A DNA stretch of 64,000 nucleotides from Aspidapion aeneum (Eukaryota > Arthropoda > Insecta > Coleoptera > Brentidae), in the NCBI GenBank assembly GCA_963576565.1, contig OY755039.1, positions 83,602,955 through 83,666,954 of the forward strand. The letters run 5' to 3'. This document shows, piece by piece, positions 23,734 to 34,624 of this stretch. How positions within the stretch are numbered: the first letter of the stretch is position 1; each line of letters starts with the position of its first letter. A model generated the notes under the pieces. It had not been told where the DNA came from. It did not search any database and saw nothing but the letters and a program-made list of their open reading frames with translations. A program made the translations under genes and the position numbers.

Positions 23734-24855
23734 CAGGGTGTCCCATTAAGGATAGCAGCCGGATTTATCTCAGATACTAGTACAGCTACGACTTCCGGAA
23801 AAATTTTTTTATAACAAAATCAGGCCTTGTGAATTTACCTAAAATATTTTTGTTTCTGTAGCTCCTCGGTTGTATAGGATTCAAGAATGACCCTACCTGC
23901 CCAGCCTGTGGACAGGAATGCGAGGCCTACGCAAGGATGAGACAACAGGCACTCGGAGCGCCAACTCTGAGCGAGGAAGATCTGCACATGCTCAAATGGG
24001 TAGACTTACTGGACTTTGTAAAGAGAACAGGAAGGCACAATGAGTTACCCGACCATCAAAGGGAAGTGCAGAGAGTGGGTTAAGGGACAGACTTGGGGCA
24101 TGGCAAAAAGGGCCTACTCTGGCCTACTTGTCAGACCTGCGGGTCAACCCCCCCACTACTACTACTCAAATTGTCCAAAAATTATAACAGATGTGACACA
24201 TGCAAATAACAAAATAAGGTCTCGTCTCACCACATAATATACAAAGAAAACCATTTTTTAAATATCTTCAAAACTAAGTCAAATTTTAACTTGCGGATTT
24301 CAGTAATATCTTAAATGAATATCGCTTGACAACTTCAAGTAAAAATATAAATGGGGTTGTATCTGAATTCTTTAAGAAAGTTAAGTTTTTGGTTTGGTAC
24401 TTTTAAAAAATTTCCTCTTCGAAAATTTTTTTATTTAAACAAAAAATCAAGAATATTTGCATTTTTTAGGGTTTTCTCAATAAGTCAAATAAATAATAAG
24501 GGTCGGTTTAGTTATCACGTAGAGGTAATTAATTATTAAATAAAAAGGGACATTTTCATTCCATCCATGTGGGGAAGTGAGAAAGAGGTACAAGTGGGAG
24601 GTCCAAGTTATGCAGAGTTTTTCAAGGAATACGAGTATGGTAAAATTTGTGTATATTTATCATAGAGGTTTGCCATAAAATGCAATTTTTATAGTTGGGA
24701 GGTGTTATTACTGCCCCCTAGCGGGGAGCTACAGAAACAAAAATATTTTAGGTGAATTCACAAGGCCCGATTTTGTTATAAAAAATTTTTTTCGAAGTCG
24801 TAGCTCTACTACTATCTGAGATAAATCCGGCTGCCATCCTTAATGGGACACCCTG
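23734..24855. mobile_element. TIR element (CAGGGTGTCCC ends) carrying a LINE 3' end
   Basis: Inverted repeats of about 130 bp (23734-23866 and 24727-24855) start CAGGGTGTCCCATTAAGGAT and are flanked by TA on both sides, as for Tc1/mariner-type non-autonomous elements. Between them the plus strand around 23874-24160 reads as the C-terminus of a LINE RT (CPACGQECEAYARMRQQ, then LLDFVKRTGRHNE), probably a retrotransposon 3' end that inserted into or was captured by the element. The terminal motif resembles that of the foldback element at 53352-54716. Confidence 0.75.
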
Positions 24856-25004
24856 TATAATGCGTATGACCTCCAGTCATGAAAACCATCAAAAACGGCT
24901 TCAACGAAGGGATTTTTTTGTTTAGCTGTTGCAATGGTACCATTAACATCCATACACTTACACCTTTTTTTTCTATTTAATAATTCCAAAGTCTAGTGAT
25001 GCCC

Positions 25005-25160
25005 GCGAGAGTCTCGTTTTCAAGAGTCTCGCATGGTCTCGTCTCGTTTTCAAAACAAGACTCGAGACGAGAATCGGTCAAGACGAGTCGAGACTTTTAT
25101 TGGTCACGTCTCGAGTCTCGTGCAAAACTTCTCGTGTCTCGTGCGAGAGTTTCGCAGGTA
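25005..25160. repeat. TCTCG-rich cryptic repeat
   Basis: A cluster of GTCTCG / CGAGAC words in both orientations, giving local self-complementarity. No gene. Confidence 0.6.
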
Positions 25161-25257
25161 ATTTCATTCATAATACAACATATTTAGAAAGAATTTAGAC
25201 TATTTAGCACAGATCGACAAAACATTTCATTCATAAATACTTCAAAAACATAATCCA

Positions 25258-25689
25258 TGATTAAAACTGTTTGGTTTTCACTTTCTCCAACGTCGATCAC
25301 GAGGATACGAGTGATCCCCGTCTGGAACACGTCCTGATAGTCAGGAACAAATGTTCCATGACAATCCACGACCGGACCGGTTTCGACCTTTTGGGCCATC
25401 CTCAGGTGAATGTAGGCGATAGCTCCATGTAGAGCATAAGTTGTGTGAAACCACCAGAAACAACTACTCCGAGGGAAAATACCCCTACCGGCATTGAATT
25501 ATACTGATGGTTTGAGGCTTTCTTTGGGAACTTGTTGAAACTGTTTGGTTTTCACTTTCTCCAACGTCGATCACGAGGATACGAGTGATTCCCGTCTGGA
25601 ACACGTCCTGATAGTCAGGAACAAATGTTCCATGCCAATCCACGACCGGACCGGTTTCGACCTTTTGGGCCATCCTCAGGTGAATGTAG
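25258..25689. repeat. 274-bp satellite, left part of array
   Basis: About 1.6 copies of a 274-bp unit with the landmark GGCGATAGCTCC. The next landmark is separated from this part by an inserted element, and the array resumes at 28826. A minus-strand frame beginning MAQKVETGPVV is open in the units but is shortened or shifted from copy to copy, so no gene is called. Confidence 0.85.
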
Positions 25690-28600
25690 CCCAACTAACA
25701 TTTATAGTAGCGGCTATATGTTCTAAAGGCTTTGCTACTTTCTTATAGTAGAAATGTGGTGATCCCAACCAAAATTTGTTACTTTTTAGTTCTAACTACT
25801 ATTTAGTATCAGGAAATAGTAGATGTTTCGTAAAAACGACCCTCTAAACTACTTCTTAGGATTGTTTCTTGATAGTCGATTCTGATAGTCTTCTCTACCA
25901 CAATAGGACGTTGCTAAAGTTTTACTTTCTTTTTAGTCGTTATTTCGTAGTCGCCCTGACTTTTATATCCTACTTAATTACCACTAGAAAGGTTAAGCTT
26001 CATTGGAGTCCCAAACAAGTGTATCCGACAACTACATTATAACTTTAATTTTTACCACAAAAGTTTGTTTCATCATAGTAACATCTGATGTAACAATGTA
26101 GACAAAATAACTTTTTGGATCAACTTTAAAGCTGCAAATACTTTGACTTTTTTTTAATGTCGATCTTTTAAAGTAATCTCTCCTTCCTGTTTCTACTTTG
26201 AAAACGTAGAATTTTTGAAGTCGCATCTTGGTCGCACACATTCTTAACCCTACTTTTTGTGGCTCCTTTTATAATATGGGAATATTAGGAATAGTTTTGC
26301 AAATATTTTTTTAACTACCTTGAGCAGTCAATTTTTTCGAGCTCATTGCTTGACCAGTTTGCAAAACAATCAAAATGCAAAATATTGATCCAAAGTATCG
26401 AGTACCGCACACGGATTTTAAGAATTCCCTGGTCCATGCTTAATCTCCATCCTTAATCTTTTACGTTCTATTCTTGTACTGTCTTTACGGTCGTTCGTGG
26501 TTTGTGCTGTGGCACCACCCTATCGCCATCGTAACCCGCTTGTGCGGACTAAACCGAATTCGTTTATCTATGCCTCTTGTGCTGACGTGTCGTGTCTCAC
26601 TGTGATTCATTTTATGTGTTGAGCTTGGTGTCTTTTTGGTTTTCTTCAAATTTGTGCTGTTGTTAAAGCTTGGTTTGAAGTGAATAAACTTAAATTTCTG
26701 CTGTGTTTTGTGTCAGGCTTTATTGCAATAGGTCCCTAATATCTAATTTATGCACGGCCCCTAAAATAACCTCTGGGATATGCTAGACCAAGGCCAACAC
26801 AAAAATAGAGGCCACGACCCTGAAAAAATCAGCTGTTCTCCCGGGGCTGAATTTTACATTGGGTCTTATGGGAGGTTAGACGTTTTTTTATGATATTTTT
26901 AAAATGGCACTACAGATTTCCGCAAAATTTCAGTGAAGTATTCTCAGACACCATCCCGATATTCCACCAAAGGTCTGTAAGGAAGCAACATGATTAAAAG
27001 GTTAAAATCTTCAAGATTTAGCATTCCTTATTTTGAATTCAAATTACCCGCCATGTACCACATGCCAACTGTTATATTTGACATGTATTTGACTTTGTCA
27101 TCTGTGATTGTCACATTCGCTTCTGCTGTAAACTTAATTTTTGTGTGAGCCAATGAAGCGGCTATGAAAAATTGGGGCTTACTATACATTTAGAAAAAAT
27201 TGTTCTGCCAGAATAAAGTAAAAACAATCTCAATAACGGCTTTATTTAACAAAAAATCAAATATCCATGAACCGTCATTCCAACTTCAAAATTTGAAAGA
27301 CAATCAGCTGTGTCGTAACGTGACCATCAAAAAAAAATCAGCCCCGGATGTGACGTCAACAAAGTGGAGGATCGTGGCCCGTCCATTTTGATAGCCCTGG
27401 CTAGACTTCATCTAGGAACTTTTGCGCTGTTTGCGGCTAATGAAAAACAAATTAAATATATCGTGATTACATGCAGATTTCTAAGCGATCTAACAAGTCT
27501 CAGAGATTGTTTTTTTACTTATAGGGCTTATAATAATAAAAATTACTGAATATTGACAATGCCAAAATATCTAAAAACAATAAAAAATACTGCATACGAA
27601 TTGTGAGAGCAATGTGTAAATAAAAAAAGTAACAATAAGTTGATTTCATTGATGTGACTACGTTCTTTTAATTCCTTGACCAACACTTCCTAGAATAGGG
27701 ATCATGCTCTCCACTGCAACATACATTTTTAAAAAACACTTTTTATTAGCACTTCATTTATTGTTCTAATGGAATTTAATTTATCTTTTTTTGTTTTAAA
27801 ACCTACCACACATTTACGCTGGTACAAAACCTATAAGCAGTGGTGCTGTTGTTGACAGAAACGGCAAATGACAAGTGGCGACACCCCAATAACTTGAGGG
27901 TAGAAGTTATACTTATCGCGTGGTTCCTATCACTCTGTAGACGTTTTCCAGTGGCGAAAGCTAGTTAATAATACGTTTCTGCAATAAAGGAGTAGAAATT
28001 CGAGTGTGTTATCTAGAACTAAAAAGGAATGCCGACATAAAAGTCGTAAGTGAGACGTTGCCGTAACTTAGGCTCACTTTCAAGTAACCCTTTCGACTAT
28101 CAGGGAATATAGTTTGGGACGCCATGTTTTTATGCAAGAAAGAAAATTTAATATTTTTGTTGTCGTTTTATGAGCTCATATTAAAGAGCTATACTATTTT
28201 ATAAACAAATTAGTTGAAACTTACCAAAAACGCTTTTTCTTAAGCACCATTTGTTGGAGTTAACTGTCGATTATGAAAACATAACCTCCAAAATCACAAC
28301 ACAAAAATTCCATCAGCTACCAGAAAACGACTCAATTTTACGGGCGCACCGGTTTTTTGCAATATATATAATGCATGTTATACAAAAAACTTTGCGTCGC
28401 ACTCGAATTTTGATCCTCTGCTCGTAAATTCTCACACTTTTGGATAACATAGTACATATTATAACCATAACCAAACAAAAAACTCAGCGAGTCTGTTTAC
28501 TGTTGTGTCCACCATATTGTGTAACAATTCTACCAAAAAGAAACGATTATATTATTTGCAACTACATCGCAACTTTTATGCCATTATGGAAGAAAACAGC

Positions 28601-28825
28601 CTCTACGACGTAGTAGATACCTGGCTACGACGTAGTAGTGTAGTTGCTACTACAGTGACTTTAAACACTTGGCCAAGTAGTTATAACCAGAAATTGGTTC
28701 CCCACTTAGGGAATTATAACGTCGCTGTATGGTATACTGAGACGTAGCGGGAGTACGTTGCGGTTACTTTTAAGAAATTCTTTCTAGTTGGGGTTTCGTC
28801 GTTACAACTTTAAATGTTTGTTGGG
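25690..28825. mobile_element. 3.1-kb DNA element inserted in the satellite
   Basis: This 3,136-bp segment interrupts the 274-bp satellite exactly within a unit (GAATGTAG before, AGGCGATAG after). Its ends are inverted: CCCAACTAACATTTATAGT on the left, and CCCAACAAACATTTAAAGT when the right end is read in reverse. Only a 2-bp AG is repeated at the junctions. No transposase frame was found, so it appears non-autonomous. Inside, around 28600-28650, are short palindromic CTACGACGTAGTAG repeats. Confidence 0.65.
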
Positions 28826-29425
28826 AGGCGATAGCTCCGTGTAGAGCATAAGTTGTGTGAAACCACCAGAAACAACTACTCCGAGGGAAAATACCCCTAC
28901 CAGCATTAAATTATACTGATGGTTTGAGGCTTTCGTTGGGAACTTGTTAAAACTGTTTGGTTTTCACTTTCTCCAACGTCGATCACGAGGATACGAGTGA
29001 TCCCCGTCTGGAACACATCGTGATAGTCAGGAACAAATGTTCCATGCCAATCCACGACCGGAGCGGTTTCTACCTTTTGGGCCATCCTCAGGTGAATGTA
29101 GGCGATAGCTCCGTGTAGAGCATAAGTTGTGTGAAACCACCAGAAACAACTACTCCGAGGGAAAATACCCCTACCGGCATTGAATTATACTGATGGTTTA
29201 AGGCTCTCGTTGGGAACTTGTTAAAACTGTTTGGTTTTCACTTTCTCCAACGTCGATCACGAGGATACGAGTGATCTCCGTCTGGAACACGTCCTGATAG
29301 TCAGGAACAAATGTTCCATGCCAATCCACGACCGGTTTCGGCCTTTTGGGCCATCCTCAGGTGAATGTAGGCGATAGCTCCGTGTGAGCATAAGTTGTGT
29401 GAAACCACCAGAAACAACTACTCCG
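28826..29425. repeat. 274-bp satellite, right part of array
   Basis: About 2.2 further copies of the satellite, with GGCGATAGCTCC at 28827, 29101 and 29370. The last full unit is slightly shorter because of small deletions. The array ends at ACTACTCCG near 29425. Confidence 0.85.
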
Positions 29426-30117
29426 CAACTTTCTGACTTTCGCGTCTAGTTTATCACCTGATTTTTCAAAGCACACATAAAGTGTTTTTTGGGAGCGTAA
29501 AGCATGGCGTTAACAACGTTAATATCATAAAAAGTCAATTTGAAGCAAACTGGCACTTATAACGTTTTGGAAAGGCAGGCCTTATTTATACTCATTATTC
29601 ACTTGCGATATCCAAAAGCCAGACAATTATCATTTAGCAGCATTGTTTAATGTGATCATTGTAAAGTGTAAAAAAAACTGAACCAAACCCAAATTCACAG
29701 GATTAGAAAATAGCAAATAAAATTAAAAAAAATTAAATAAAATTAATTAATGTTGTTAAAATTTCTCGATTTGGTGGTGCCAAATTGTGCTGAAAAGAAC
29801 ATGTTAAGTCTGCTAACTTGATATAAAGTTTAGAAAAAAATCATTTCAATTTAGCTATTCTAATAAGTTACTGCTTTATGGACAAATAATTTTAAAACCA
29901 GTATGGATATATGGTATTCAACTATGGGGTTGTACTAAATAGAGTTACATTTTTATTTTGTTATAATTACAGAAATTAATATTATGTACAGTTAAATAAG
30001 TTAATTAAAACTAAATTAAATAAAAATCTACGTCGTAGAAAATGGTAAAAAATATTAAAAACGAAAATAATAAAAACCCTGTTCAACAGAAATGGTCCCG
30101 AGCACCGACGTTGTGTT
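29426..30117. other. No gene recognised
   Basis: AT-rich sequence with poly-A-like runs and no coding signal that I can support. Confidence 0.5.
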
Positions 30118-30547
30118 TCACCTTTGTATGGCTAGACTGATTCTTTCGGTAATGAAGCTACGTGCTTTTAGATTTTTTATTTTATAACTTATTTCATTAA
30201 TTAATTGCTTAGCCTCATTACCCAAAGGACCAAATGTTTCGACACCAAAAGGAATAAAGAAAAAACACCGGTCTTCCAATTCTTTATACTTAATTTTTTT
30301 TTGTGATTCTCTAAGATTTGCTGCTTCACCTGATTTTTGGTATGTATGTTTTTGCAATAGTGTCGCGACAAGTAGCATCCGACAAAAGTGTCCTATCATT
30401 CTTCCAGGGCAACAAAGACATACCGTCCACCCGTTTTCCATCACTCCTACATATACCAGGCGGTTCTAAAACTGACGGAATATTAGCAGAAACTAAAGAT
30501 CGTAAGTAATAATAAGTGTATAATAATAATAAACTATTACAAAACAT
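30118..30547 (-). pseudogene. C-terminal piece of a LINE polyprotein
   Basis: Two overlapping minus-strand frames form one protein with a frameshift near 30330-30350. The first reads LEPPGICRSDGKRVDGMSL and PWKNDRTLLSDATC. The second reads FIPFGVETFGPLGNEA and ends TERISLAIQR. These match the C-terminal domain found after the RT in a group of invertebrate LINEs. The RT itself is missing, so this is a 5'-truncated copy. Confidence 0.75.
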
Positions 30548-30834
30548 TCTGAATGCACCTTGGTAAGATCGGATTAGTTACCTTCACAGAGACTTAAGAA
30601 TCGAAACTGTTGCAGGGAAAAAAAAATACGCAAACAGTCATGGAGATGGACTCCATTGACATTTTGACATGCTAGTTCAAAGACTTAAAAGAGTGAAGGT
30701 GTTTGAAATAGTTAACTTAATAAAATATATAAGAAAAAAAACAAAATTGTGAGTAAGAGTTGAAGCAAAGCGGGGAAAACGGTTTTATGAACCCTAACTA
30801 TAGATGTAACTTTTCTAGTACTAAGAAATTTATT

Positions 30835-30999
30835 TTTGTATATATAATTTTTTTTTTATACTGGGACTTCTATACTATTGGATCAATGCATAGTGTTTCA
30901 AAATCTCAATTCAAACGCAATGGCAATGCCGGGAATCAAACCCGGATTGATGGCATGGCCAAGTAGCGACTTGACCAGCTATACCACGGAAACCCATAA
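30835..30999 (-). mobile_element. tRNA-derived SINE
   Basis: On the minus strand from about 30996 is a tRNA-like head: an A-box-like TGGTATAGCTGGTCAAG and, 40 bases on, a T-arm CCGGGTTTGATTCCCGG with a perfect 5-bp stem that forms a B box. The acceptor ends do not pair, so it is not a functional tRNA. The sequence runs on about 90 bp into an A-rich tail near 30840. This fits a short SINE with a pol III promoter. Confidence 0.6.
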
Positions 31000-31871
31000 A
31001 TGAAAAGAAAAATGCTATTAAGCTTATTGACTAGATTGTAATACAATAAACACCATAATATGTTTGTCAGATCAAAAAAAAAGGTTCAAACACGGTCAGA
31101 TCACCGCCTGACTGATCTTGTTGTTTACGAATATCTATGTCAATTGACTGCTGATTTTATTTATTTTATTTTCACAAGCTCTTTATTTTTGAGCCGGAAA
31201 TTTGTTTGGAGTATTGGTTGTCCTTTTTGCCAGTGTTTAAACTTACATTTCAATCAAGTATACAATGGAATATTTTTTCTCTTTCATGTTCCGACACTTT
31301 TTAAATATTACAAACGAATTCAATACAAGAGAAATAAAATTATTTTTCCTGCTAGACATAAACTAAACTTTAACTATTTGTGGTAAACTTCTTTCTTATC
31401 GTACTGGAGTGGTTGACTAGATAAATTATAGTCTTTAGCATTTAACTTAACTTCTAAAGGCCTCTATAGTTTGTCTCTCCTCTATGTTGTTTTATAACTC
31501 CAGTTTAATTATTTCTAACAATTTCGGTAAAAATCCTGTAATATTGACTGTCTTAAGCTCAGAGATCGTTCTTTAACGTTGTTAACTTCTCACTGTTTAA
31601 AGTTTGTTTGCATTGGTTTATTTTCGCATTGTCTTTTGTACATTTTTCTTCTCTTTTGCTAGCGATTTTATGGAATATCAGCGCCACAGCACTTAAGAAA
31701 ATTACCCTTTTTTCTTTTACAAAAAAGTTAAATATTCTGCATAAATATACAGAGTGAAACAATGCAAAACATCTTTAAATAGAATACTAAGTCAATGGAG
31801 CACCCAGGAATACGTCTCGGAGAGACCCCATTATGTTAAAAACATCTAAAAAATCTTAGGGTTGGGAGGAG
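31000..31871. other. No gene recognised
   Basis: AT-rich sequence. A 108-residue plus frame at 31060-31386 has hydrophobic and Lys-rich stretches but no family I recognise and no supporting signals. Confidence 0.4.
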
Positions 31872-32961
31872 TCCGGGTCGCGTATTTACGTTTCCGTGCT
31901 CATTTCACGTCGGCGCGGTTTTGAAATAGACACGAAATGTTACAATATATTTGGGTTCAAACACGTGTTGATTCTAAGAGTTTTGATCTCGAAATGAGCA
32001 CGGATCTGTAAGAGAACATCGCTCATTAAACTATTACAAAAGCGTATTCAACTGTCAGGTTAAAACGCTAACATAACGAAAGCTAATCAATCAAATCTAA
32101 CCGAACCAAAGCAAACTGAACCAATAATGTTTTTCAAAAAAAAAAGACTTTTCAGACTTCCTACCCGGGATCCTAGAGGATGTGAATCAGAACCGAACCG
32201 AACCGAATTGAACCAAACCGAACCGAACCGAACCAAAGCAAACTGAACCAACAATTAAAAAAAAAACTTTCCTGACTTCTTTCCCGGGATCCCAGAGGGT
32301 GTGAATAGTGTTGTAGTTTAGTTTGGTTAGATTAGGTTTGGTTCGATTTAGTTAGGATCGGTTCGGTTCGGATTCACATCCTCTAGGATCCCGGGTAGGA
32401 ACTCAGGAAAGTTTTTTTTTTTTAATTATTGGTTCAGTTTGCTTTGGTTCGGTTCGGTTAGATTTAATTGATTAGCTTTCGTTAGGTTAGCTTTTTGAAA
32501 CTTTCTATTTTCATGTAGTTAGAAATCAAGTGAAAATCATTTAAATCATTAAAATTTATTAATAACAGAACAACATCTGTCGTCGTAGTTGCCGGTGTAA
32601 GACAATGAACAATGTACTTTGCAGGTATAGTTAATGGAAGAGTGTTCTTCAAACTTAAGAATTTCAAAATCTTGAGTAATATTAGTAAAAATACTTTTAA
32701 ACTGCTCCATAATTTTCATATTAACAAACATATAACCTCAAAATCAAACTAATAAACAACGTGAATCCAATTTAAGTTTCAAATGTGCACTAATAAGTAA
32801 ACCCCTGCGCTGAGTAATTCAATACAAATCCGTGCCTTGTTCGAGCCTCAGCGCCTTAAAATCAACACGCATTTGTAACCAAATATGTTGCAACATTTCC
32901 GTGTCTATTTCAAAACAGCGCTGCCGTGAAATCAGCACGGAAACGTAAATACGCGTCCGGG
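31872..32961. mobile_element. Foldback element copy C
   Basis: A 1,090-bp copy of the family seen at 17591 and 6597, with ends reading GCGTATTTACG inward and the inner CGAAC-rich module duplicated in both orientations around several CCCGGGATCC cores, so it is more palindromic than copy B. Its right end lies nine bases before the Polinton target duplication. Confidence 0.8.
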
Positions 32962-32969
32962 TCTCAAGG

Positions 32970-32975
32970 CCCCTC
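32970..32975. other. Polinton target-site duplication, left
   Basis: CCCCTC, repeated at 50440-50445 immediately outside the other terminus. Six bases is the duplication length of Polintons. Confidence 0.93.
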
Positions 32976-33530
32976 AGTAGTGTAGTAGTGTGGGTTCTAT
33001 ACCAAATGGTAACATGCCATCCACTTCTCCGAAGTGGATGACCTGCTGCTGAAGAAGTGAACTTGGTATGACCTTCGGGCAAAAGAAGCGTACAAGAAGC
33101 TGTCAGCAATGACGTAACAACCAGAGGCTGTTGAAAGGCCTTATTGGGCAATGAGTTAGCTAGCCGCTTCACTTGCTTAGCCTGGGCTGTTGAAAGGTCC
33201 TATTGGTCAATGAGGGAGTAGGTAAAATGAGGTGGTTTTTTTAGTAAGCTAGCTACTTCACTAGCTTCGCCTGGTCTAGGTAAGGCCTTGGCTGTTGAAA
33301 GGCCCTATTGGCAATGAGTTAGGTGCCAGCCAGTAAGATAGCCACTTCACTCGCTTAGCCTGAGCTAGGTAAGTCCTAATGTGAAAAAGGCCTTAGCTAG
33401 GTAATTGTTGGTTAAAAAATGAAATAATTTCTAGAAATATTTGTTAAAATTAATCGGGATAGCCTGTTATTTTCTCTGTGTGTTAAAAATAAAATAATTT
33501 CTAAAAAATGACTGCACGAGTATCTTATCG
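32976..33530. repeat. Polinton left terminal inverted repeat
   Basis: 555 bp nearly identical to the complement of 49885-50439; similarity continues with gaps to about 33571. It holds a hairpin at 33018-33040 (CATCCACTTC-TCC-GAAGTGGATG) and three diverged direct repeats starting GGCTGTTGAAAGG near 33126, 33185 and 33290, each ending around a CACTCGCTTAGCCTG-like motif. Confidence 0.95.
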
Positions 33531-33801
33531 GATAGCCTTAGTGACCCCACACATGTTCCTATTTTATCTAATTAGCAAAAATATGATGCAACTTTTGTAA
33601 TAATTTTGTACACTGGGGAGATGTTTATAGTTTATAGTAAGCATTTTTGATTGATATAACACATTTTTTTTCAAAATAAATTTTATATAAAATGAGTCAA
33701 AAAGAGGATAGGGTATCAAAGAAAAACAATAAGTGATTTATTAAATAATATTTGGTAAGTCTTTTTATTAAAATAAAATAGTAAAAGAAAAAATATAAAA
33801 A

Positions 33802-34411
33802 TTAGTCAAACTTGATGTTATAATTATATTTCTGTTGAAAAATTCTGCATGCCAATTTTCTTGTTTCTGGGTATTTGATTGCAGATTCCAATAAACAAAA
33901 TTTGCATATCCGAAAGTTGTTTGGTACTTGTGCACGACACAGGATACATGTCTTTTGGATCTGAAAAAATAAGAAAATATACTTCAAATATTTTATTTTT
34001 AATTTATTTAATTTTAAACATATATTAACGAGGAGAAGGAGATATTTGCTCATAGCAAAATAGGTCTTGTTCACCTCTTACTGTGTAATATTTTTCTATG
34101 TTCTTATGATGTTCAATTGATTTCTTGCAAAAACAAAACATTTGCTTACAACTAGAACAAAGCCTAGTGCCAATATTGCAATGTGAATAGTTTTGACAGA
34201 AACAAACGTTTCTTTTACAGTAAACACATACATTTTTACTACTACTACTATCCATCTGGTCCAGAAACCCAAGTTGCTTGGTTGTCACACATTCTGCAGT
34301 CTTTTTTATGTTATTTTTCTTCTGCCATCCTTGTGGTGATGTTTTATTTGTAGCTTGATAAATTTCTAGGTTGTCTTTTTCTGTTTTTTGATGTGATGAT
34401 TTCTTGTTCAT
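33802..34411 (-). CDS. Spliced Cys-rich putative zinc-binding protein
   Basis: I do not recognise this gene. The predicted coding exons are 34411-34082 and 33960-33802, joined across a 121-bp intron (33961-34081) with donor ACA|GTAAGA and acceptor TTTTTTCAG, both in phase 0, giving about 162 residues. A further intron (34436-34537, donor AG|GTAAGT) probably precedes it in the 5' leader, which contains no ATG. The protein has repeated Cys pairs (CVYCKRNVCFC, CSSCKQMFCFC) in exon 1 and CILC...CKFC in exon 2, suggesting RING- or ribbon-like zinc sites. An AATAAA lies beyond the stop near 33765. It sits between the TIR and the PolB tail, where Polintons often keep accessory genes. An alternative donor at 34029 would break the Cys pattern. 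Confidence 0.6.
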
Positions 34412-34435
34412 TGTTGTGGTGGTATCTCGGTTAGA

Positions 34436-34537
34436 CTGAAATAACAATTAAGAGGTAAGTATAATTTTTTACAGATTTTTTATTTATCATTTTTTTTTTC
34501 TTCTAGGTGTTAATTTTTTTTTAGGTTGTTTACTTAC
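34436..34537 (-). other. Predicted 5'-leader intron
   Basis: On the minus strand a consensus donor AG|GTAAGT at 34537 and an acceptor TTGTTATTTCAG ending at 34436 bound 102 bp. Removing it brings an ATG-free leader next to the Cys-rich gene. Confidence 0.5.
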
Positions 34538-34624
34538 CTAGTTTAATGAGTTCCTAGACACACAGTGTCCGATGTCTGAACAAGTTGAGAGGATTCTGTA
34601 GACTAGTTTAAATTTAAGATTTAT

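Noticed and set aside
25184..25748. Open frames with MAQKVETGPVV in the 274-bp satellite
   Set aside because: The frame is broken or shifted between units and is open on both strands; it is a repeat by-product.
30918..30996. Functional tRNA gene
   Set aside because: T-arm and A-box-like regions are present but the acceptor strands do not pair.
31060..31386. 108-residue plus frame
   Set aside because: No domain, start context or neighbours to support it.
33961..34029. Shorter intron (donor at 34029) in the left-end Cys-rich gene
   Set aside because: It joins exons in a phase that destroys the Cys pairs of exon 2, while the donor at 34081 is a better consensus.
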